Assembly: GCA_017996075.1 (NCBI GenBank)
Contig: JAGOHQ010000017.1
Span: 1 to 11,396 of the forward strand
Reading direction: 5' to 3'
DNA length: 11,396 nucleotides
DNA from: Aliarcobacter sp.
GTDB taxonomy: Bacteria; Campylobacterota; Campylobacteria; Campylobacterales; Arcobacteraceae
Each line of letters begins with the position of its first letter. The stretch's first letter is position 1. The notes beneath the pieces are model-generated. The model had not been told where the DNA came from. It searched no databases and saw nothing but the letters and a program-made list of their open reading frames with translations. The position numbers were made by a program, and so were the translations under genes. This document shows, in pieces, positions 6,559 through 11,396 of the stretch.

Positions 6559-8199
6559 ATGCAAACTTGGCAACAAGTATATGCTCCAATTGGAGATAGC
6601 TTAGTGTTATCTGCACTTGTGGCATTAATTCCAATAGTGTTTTTCTTTTTAGCACTAGCAGTGTTTAGAATGAAAGGGCATAATGCAGCTATTATAACAT
6701 TAGCACTTTCTATGATTGTGGCAGTTTTCGGATTTGACATGCCAGTTAATATGGTATTAGCGTCTGCAGAATATGGATTTTTATTTGGTTTATGGCCAAT
6801 TGCTTGGATTATCGTAGCATCTGTATTCTTATACAAATTAACGGTAAAGAGTGGTCAATTTGAGATTATTAGAAACTCAATTATTTCTATTACAGAAGAT
6901 CAAAGAATTCAAGTTATCTTAATTGGTTTCGCATTTGGTGCATTTTTAGAAGGTGCTGCTGGATTTGGTGCACCCGTTGCAATTACAGCTGCTATTTTAG
7001 TTGGTCTTGGATTTAAACCATTATATGCTGCTGGATTGTGTCTTATCGCAAATACTGCGCCTGTTGCATTTGGTGCTTTAGGGGTTCCAATTATTGTTGC
7101 AGGACAAGTTACTTCAATTGATGCATTCACAATTGGAGCAATGGCGGGTAGACAATTACCACTATTATCACTAATTATTCCTTTATGGCTTGTTGCTATG
7201 ATGGACGGATGGAAAGGTATTAAAGAAGTATGGCCAGTTGCATTAATTGCTGGTGGAAGTTTTGCTATTGCACAATATTTAACATCAAATTTCATCGGAC
7301 CTGAATTACCAGATGTTACTTCTGCAATCGTTTCAATTGTTGCAACAACTGTTTTCTTAAAATTCTGGAAACCAAAAAATGTTATGAAAGTTGTAGAACT
7401 AGAAAATGTTGTTCAAACATCACACACAACTGCTCAAGTATTCAAAGCATGGTCACCATTTATTGTTCTTTCAGTAATGGTAACAATTTGGACAACTAAA
7501 TGGTTTAAAGCTTTTTTTGCAAAAGGTCAGATTTTTGCAGATACTATTTTCAAATTTGAGTTTTCAGCAATTCATAATATGATTTTTAAAATGCCTCCAA
7601 TTACGAGTGCTCCAAAATCATTTGATGTTGTATATACATTTAATCCAATTTCTGCAACTGGTACTGCTATTTTCTTAACAGCAATTATCACTTTATTTAT
7701 TTTTAGATTAAATATAACAACAGCTACAAAAACAATGGGTGAAACACTTTTTGAACTAAAATGGGCAATTTTATCTATTGGTATGGTTCTTGGTTTTGCT
7801 TTTGTTATGAACTATTCAGGTATGTCTTCAACTATGGCACTTGTTCTTGCAAATACTGGATTTATGTTCCCATTCTTCTCTCCAATATTAGGATGGTTAG
7901 GAGTATTCTTAACAGGTTCAGATACTTCATCAAATGCACTATTTTGCGGATTACAACAACAAACAGCTCAACAATTAGGGCTTAATGAGACATTAATGGT
8001 AGCTGCAAATACAACAGGTGGAGTATGTGGAAAAATGATTTCTCCACAATCAATTTCTATTGCTTGTGCATCTACAGGAATTGTTGGAAAAGAGTCTGAT
8101 TTATTTAGATTTACAGTTAAACACAGTTTAATTCTTGTGGTTATTATGGGTATTATTACTATGCTACAAGCTTATGTTTTTACATGGATGATTCCATAA
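6559..8199 (+). CDS. lctP: LctP/LldP-family L-lactate permease
   Basis: A 546-residue inner-membrane protein made of many hydrophobic helices, the usual size of LctP/LldP/GlcA lactate and glycolate permeases. Family signatures are intact: FLEGAAGFGAPVAITAAILV (about 129-148), ANTAPVAFGALGVPIIVAG (164-182), GSDTSSNALFCGLQQQTA (453-470) and TGGVCGKMISPQSISIA (486-502). It most likely carries lactate together with protons. L-lactate is the expected main substrate, but the family also accepts D-lactate and glycolate, so specificity is not settled by sequence. The start at 6559 is fixed by a strong GGAGG (6548-6552), 6 nt upstream. It lies between the regulator gene and dld, with its own apparent promoter and a strong 3' hairpin (8212-8244), so it may be transcribed as a separate unit. 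Confidence 0.95.
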   Translation: MQTWQQVYAPIGDSLVLSALVALIPIVFFFLALAVFRMKGHNAAIITLALSMIVAVFGFDMPVNMVLASAEYGFLFGLWPIAWIIVASVFLYKLTVKSGQFEIIRNSIISITEDQRIQVILIGFAFGAFLEGAAGFGAPVAITAAILVGLGFKPLYAAGLCLIANTAPVAFGALGVPIIVAGQVTSIDAFTIGAMAGRQLPLLSLIIPLWLVAMMDGWKGIKEVWPVALIAGGSFAIAQYLTSNFIGPELPDVTSAIVSIVATTVFLKFWKPKNVMKVVELENVVQTSHTTAQVFKAWSPFIVLSVMVTIWTTKWFKAFFAKGQIFADTIFKFEFSAIHNMIFKMPPITSAPKSFDVVYTFNPISATGTAIFLTAIITLFIFRLNITTATKTMGETLFELKWAILSIGMVLGFAFVMNYSGMSSTMALVLANTGFMFPFFSPILGWLGVFLTGSDTSSNALFCGLQQQTAQQLGLNETLMVAANTTGGVCGKMISPQSISIACASTGIVGKESDLFRFTVKHSLILVVIMGIITMLQAYVFTWMIP

Positions 8200-8211
8200 A
8201 AATATAAATGA

Positions 8212-8244
8212 ATTTATTTAGACACACAATGTGTCTAAATAAAT
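8212..8244 (+). terminator. 15-bp perfect hairpin downstream of lctP
   Basis: ATTTATTTAGACACA (8212-8226) is exactly complementary to TGTGTCTAAATAAAT (8230-8244), with a 3-nt CAA loop. It lies 12 nt after the lctP stop, where a terminator is expected. The + strand lacks a U-run after the stem (AAAACTC follows), so it is not a canonical intrinsic terminator. It could act as a 3' stabilising or attenuating structure, or as a protein-binding palindrome upstream of dld. Confidence 0.5.
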
Positions 8245-8295
8245 AAAACTCTATCAAACTCTCAAAAAAAGATATATTTCAAATATCAGTTAAAA

Positions 8296-8335
8296 TATCA
8301 TATTATTATCATTTAGTGAAGTTAAAATTTATAAT
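8296..8335 (+). promoter_or_regulatory. putative dld promoter with 11-bp-spaced TATCAT direct repeat
   Basis: TATCAT occurs at 8296-8301 and 8307-8312 (11-bp period). TAAAAT follows at 8323-8328, the same position relative to the repeat as at lutA. A consensus TATAAT lies at 8330-8335 and may be the true -10, which would shift the spacing by 7 bp. A further near-copy, TATCAG (8284-8289), lies 12 bp upstream of the pair. The Shine-Dalgarno AGGGG (8347-8351) is 9 nt before the dld ATG. Confidence 0.5.
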
Positions 8336-8360
8336 TAATGAATCTTAGGGGAACACAAAT

Positions 8361-11201
8361 ATGTTAGATAGCAAATATCAAAGATTTTATGATGAAATCG
8401 TAAAAAAGATTAAAAAAGAAAAAATCTTCACAGATAAACTTCACACTCTTGCCTATGGAACGGATGCTTCGTTTTATAGACTAATTCCTAAAATAGTAAT
8501 TAAAACTGATAATGCAAAAGAGGTTCAAGATATTATTGAATTATCAAACTCTTTGAATTTAAGTATTACTTTTAGAGCAGGGGGAACTTCACTATCAGGT
8601 CAGGCAATTAGTGATTCTATTTTAGTAATAACTTCAAGAAATTTCTCAAATTTCAAAATTGCACCAGATGCTAGTTATATTTCACTACAACCTGCACTTA
8701 CAGGTGCGCAAGTAAATGGATTACTTGCAAGATATTCTAAAAAAATTGGTCCAGATCCTGCTAGTATTAATGCTGCTATGATTGGTGGAATTGCTGCAAA
8801 TAATGCCTCTGGAATGTGTTGTGGAATTTCTCAAAATTCATATAAAACTTTGAAATCTATGAAACTAATTTTTGCTGATGGAGCAAAATTAGATACTGGC
8901 TGTTCTGAAAGTAAAGATGCTTTTAGAAAATCCCATGGTGATTTTTTAAATGATTTAAAAAGCTTTTCACAAGATACAAAAAACAACGAACCTTTAAGAG
9001 CAAAAATAGAAAGAAAATTCAAAATAAAAAATACTTGTGGTTACTCAATAAATGCACTAATTGATTTTGAAGATGAGTTTGAAATACTTGAACATTTAAT
9101 CATCGGAAGTGAAGGAACTTTAGCGTTTATTGAAGAGATAACTTACTATACAGTTGAAGATTTAAAAGATAAAGCAAGTTCTCTTATTTACTTTAAAGAT
9201 ATAAAAGAAGCATGTAGTGCTGTTACAAAATTAAAATTAGCAAAAGAAGCAAATACTATAAATGTTGAAGCTGTTGAATTAATGGATAGAGCAGGGTTAA
9301 AAAGTATTGAAAATGACCCTGCAATGCCAGCTTTTATCAAAGATTTTGATGAAAATGTAACTGCACTTTTGATTGAAACAAGAGCAATAAGTGATGCACA
9401 ATTGGATATTCAAACAGCTCAAATAGAAGAATTACTAAAAGAATTTTCGGTTGTAAGAGATATTTATTTTACAAAAGATGTGGCTGAATATACACTTTAT
9501 TGGAAAATTAGAAAAGGTTTATTCCCAGCTGTTGGAGCAGTAAGAGTTACAGGAACAACTGTAATTATTGAAGATGTTGCATATCCAATTGAATGCTTAG
9601 CAGATGCAACACTTGAACTTCAAGATTTATTTAAAAAACATGGTTATTCAGAAGCTTTAATATTTGGTCATGCTTTAGAGGGGAATTTCCACTTTGTATT
9701 TACTCAAGATTTTTCAGATGCTAAAGAAGTTAAAAGATATGATGACTTTATGAATGATGTAGTTCATTCTGTTGCAGTAAAATACCAAGGAAGTTTAAAA
9801 GCAGAACATGGAACGGGAAGAAATATGGCTGCATTTATTGAAGTTGAATGGGGTCATGATGCTTATGTTATGATGAAAAAAATCAAATCACTTTTTGACC
9901 CAAAAGGTTTATTAAACCCAGGTGTTATAATAAATGATGATAAAGAAGCTCATCTTAAAAATCTTAAAACACTTCCTGCGACAAATGAAATTGTTGATAA
10001 ATGTATAGAATGTGGATTCTGTGAACCCACTTGTCCTTCAAATGATTTAACATTAACGCCAAGACAAAGAATTGTAATTAATAGAGAAATTTCAAGACTT
10101 GAAAGTATTGGAAATACTAAAGAAGCAAAAGAATACAAAGATTTATACCAATATGATGGAATAGAAACATGTGCAACTTGTAGTTTATGTTCAACTGCCT
10201 GTCCAGTTAAAATTGATACAGGAAATTTAACAAAACATTTAAGAACTGAACAAATTTCAAATAATGGAAAATCAATTGCAAATTTTGTAGCAAATAATTT
10301 TTCAACAACTTTAAAAGGTGTTAGATTTGGACTAAGTAGTGCAAATCTTGTTCATAAAGTTTTAGGAACACCAAGTATGGAAACTTTCACTCAAACTTTA
10401 AGAAATTTAAGTAAAAACTCTATTCCAAAATGGAGTGCTGTAATGCCAAAAGCAACAAATATTAACTTACATTTTGAACAAAAAATTAGTGATAAAAAAG
10501 TTGTCTACTTCCCTTCATGTATAAATCGAAGTATGGGATTAAATGCTGTTTCAAAAGAAGAAAAAGAGTTATTTGATACAACAGTAGAACTATTATTAAA
10601 AGCTGGTTACCAAATCTTATTTCCTGAAAATTTATCAAATTTATGTTGTGGAATGCCATTCTCTTCGAAAGGATTTAATGAAGCTTCAAATACAAAATCT
10701 TCACAACTAGAAGAAGCATTATTAAATGTAAGTGAATTCGGTACTTATCCAATTCTATGCGATACAAGCCCATGTACTAAAAAAATGATGGAAAGTTTTT
10801 CACACAAACTTGATATTTATGAACCAATAGAGTTTGCTTTAAAATTCCTAACAAATGATTTAGAATTTACGCCAACAAATGAATCAATAACAATTCATAC
10901 AACATGTAGTTCAAGAAAAATGGGATTAGAAGATAAATTCAAAACTTTAGCTCAGTTATGTTCTACAAATGTAATTATTCCAGCAGATGTAAAATGTTGT
11001 GGATTTGCAGGAGATAGAGGATTTAATTTCCCTGAATTAAATAAATCAGCACTAAAACACTTAAAAGAACAAACAGCAGGTGCAAAAATGGCCTTTTCAA
11101 CATCTAAAACTTGCGAAATTGGATTAAGCGAAGAATCAGGACTTGATTACAACTCTATTTTTTATCTAATTAATAAAGTAACTAAAAGTAAAACTTTATA
11201 A
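8361..11201 (+). CDS. dld: FAD- and Fe-S-containing lactate dehydrogenase (Dld-II/GlcD-GlcF-like fusion)
   Basis: A 946-residue oxidoreductase. The FAD_binding_4 domain (about 40-260) includes FRAGGTSLSGQA (71-82) and GPDPASINAAMIGGIAANNASG (130-151). The FAD-oxidase C-terminal domain (about 275-525) ends with KAEHGTGRNMAAF and LFDPKGLLNPGVI. Two 4Fe-4S motifs follow: CIECGFCEPTCP (Cys548, 551, 554, 558) and CATCSLCSTACP (Cys604, 607, 610, 614). Two CCG domains end the protein: Cys720, CCGMP at 762-766 and Cys800/805, then Cys849, CCGFAG at 879-884 and Cys918. This architecture matches Shewanella Dld-II and Campylobacter jejuni Cj1585c, which oxidise lactate to pyruvate and pass electrons to the respiratory chain. 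Stereospecificity is uncertain: Shewanella's enzyme uses D-lactate, while the C. jejuni protein has been reported to contribute to L-lactate use. A glycolate or 2-hydroxyglutarate dehydrogenase is the main alternative. All cluster cysteines are present. Confidence 0.88.
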   Translation: MLDSKYQRFYDEIVKKIKKEKIFTDKLHTLAYGTDASFYRLIPKIVIKTDNAKEVQDIIELSNSLNLSITFRAGGTSLSGQAISDSILVITSRNFSNFKIAPDASYISLQPALTGAQVNGLLARYSKKIGPDPASINAAMIGGIAANNASGMCCGISQNSYKTLKSMKLIFADGAKLDTGCSESKDAFRKSHGDFLNDLKSFSQDTKNNEPLRAKIERKFKIKNTCGYSINALIDFEDEFEILEHLIIGSEGTLAFIEEITYYTVEDLKDKASSLIYFKDIKEACSAVTKLKLAKEANTINVEAVELMDRAGLKSIENDPAMPAFIKDFDENVTALLIETRAISDAQLDIQTAQIEELLKEFSVVRDIYFTKDVAEYTLYWKIRKGLFPAVGAVRVTGTTVIIEDVAYPIECLADATLELQDLFKKHGYSEALIFGHALEGNFHFVFTQDFSDAKEVKRYDDFMNDVVHSVAVKYQGSLKAEHGTGRNMAAFIEVEWGHDAYVMMKKIKSLFDPKGLLNPGVIINDDKEAHLKNLKTLPATNEIVDKCIECGFCEPTCPSNDLTLTPRQRIVINREISRLESIGNTKEAKEYKDLYQYDGIETCATCSLCSTACPVKIDTGNLTKHLRTEQISNNGKSIANFVANNFSTTLKGVRFGLSSANLVHKVLGTPSMETFTQTLRNLSKNSIPKWSAVMPKATNINLHFEQKISDKKVVYFPSCINRSMGLNAVSKEEKELFDTTVELLLKAGYQILFPENLSNLCCGMPFSSKGFNEASNTKSSQLEEALLNVSEFGTYPILCDTSPCTKKMMESFSHKLDIYEPIEFALKFLTNDLEFTPTNESITIHTTCSSRKMGLEDKFKTLAQLCSTNVIIPADVKCCGFAGDRGFNFPELNKSALKHLKEQTAGAKMAFSTSKTCEIGLSEESGLDYNSIFYLINKVTKSKTL

Positions 11202-11218
11202 TCTTTTTTTCATCAAAA

Positions 11219-11251
11219 CAGATATTTACTATTTTTTTGGTAAAATATCTG
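11219..11251 (+). promoter_or_regulatory. inverted repeat spanning the promoter of the SurA-like gene
   Basis: CAGATATTT (11219-11227) and AAATATCTG (11243-11251) form a perfect 9-bp inverted repeat around a 15-nt spacer containing a run of seven T. A -10-like TAAAAT (11241-11246) sits at the edge of the right arm, preceded by the T-run, as in Campylobacterota promoters. No T-run follows the right arm, so it is a poor terminator. An operator over the promoter, or a hairpin at the start of the leader, is more likely. Confidence 0.4.
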
Positions 11252-11274
11252 CTTTATGAAAGAAGGAAATCAAA

Positions 11275-11396
11275 ATGCACAAATTTCTACTAGCTTTAGT
11301 ATTAGGCTCAAGCTTAACATACGCTTCAACAATAAACGGTATAGCAATAACTGTTAATGATGAACCAATCACACAGTATGATATTGAAAAAACAAT
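11275..11396 (+). CDS. secreted SurA N-terminal domain protein, probable periplasmic chaperone/PPIase (3' truncated)
   Basis: Only about 40 codons are inside the window. Residues 1-17 form a short signal peptide (MHKFLLALVLGSSLTYA), with likely cleavage after TYA. The mature start, STINGIAITVNDEPITQYDIEKT, matches the opening of SurA/PpiC-type periplasmic folding factors, which typically begin with an NGIAA-x-VN-x-E-x-IT-x-x-D-like stretch. Campylobacterota carry several such proteins (Peb4 and Cj1289-like), which assist outer-membrane protein folding. The ATG at 11275 is supported by AAGGA (11263-11267) 7 nt upstream; another ATG at 11256 is in a different frame that closes quickly. No PPIase domain can be seen because the gene runs off the end, so isomerase activity is unproven. 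It is 73 nt from dld with its own promoter-like sequence and is probably outside the lactate regulon. Confidence 0.72.
   Translation, partial: MHKFLLALVLGSSLTYASTINGIAITVNDEPITQYDIEKT

Noticed and set aside
6555..7295. Open frames on the minus strand opposite lctP (6555-6836, 6909-7295)
   Set aside because: They are antisense to a well-conserved permease, match no recognisable family, and reflect the lack of stop codons opposite its hydrophobic coding sequence.
11185..11210. Intrinsic terminator of dld (AAAGT/ACTTT stem plus T-run at 11204-11210)
   Set aside because: The stem is only 5 bp, A/T-rich and inside the last codons, and it is separated from the T-run; too weak to support as a terminator.
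11256..11274. ATG at 11256 as an alternative start for the SurA-like gene
   Set aside because: It is in a different frame from the signal-peptide sequence and hits a stop within about 35 codons, while 11275 has a correctly spaced AAGGA.

Overview
The window is strongly AT-rich, densely coding, and every supported gene is on the + strand. The gene content (LutABC, LctP, a large FAD/Fe-S lactate dehydrogenase, a HQWxxPL-type sensor kinase, a SurA-like chaperone) and the A/T-ending codons fit the Campylobacterota, most likely Arcobacter/Aliarcobacter or a close relative. This placement is inferred from protein character, not from a marker gene.

Layout. Positions 1-272 hold the 3' end of a dCMP-deaminase-like gene, followed 8 nt later by a small class I SAM-dependent methyltransferase (281-850). 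Next comes a lactate-utilisation locus of about 10 kb. It starts with lutA (912-1661), lutB (1658-3028) and lutC (3021-3608), which overlap each other. A two-component pair follows: a periplasmic-sensing histidine kinase (3634-5826) and an OmpR-type response regulator (5829-6473). Then come lctP, the lactate permease (6559-8199), and a 946-residue FAD/Fe-S lactate dehydrogenase (8361-11201). The window ends inside a secreted SurA-N-type protein (from 11275).

How the genes work together. LctP brings lactate in. LutABC and the FAD/Fe-S dehydrogenase oxidise it to pyruvate and probably pass electrons to the menaquinone pool. The kinase and regulator lie between the two oxidation systems and are the obvious candidates for local control.

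The most notable observation is a shared promoter architecture upstream of lutA, lctP and dld. Each has two TATCAT-like half-sites exactly 11 bp apart, followed at the same offset (16 bp from the second half-site) by a -10-like hexamer. Direct repeats with one helical turn of spacing, placed over the -35 region, are what an OmpR/PhoB-family activator would bind. This suggests a self-contained lactate regulon driven by the embedded two-component system. No intergenic gap exceeds 300 bp, and I saw no RNA gene, mobile element or CRISPR array.
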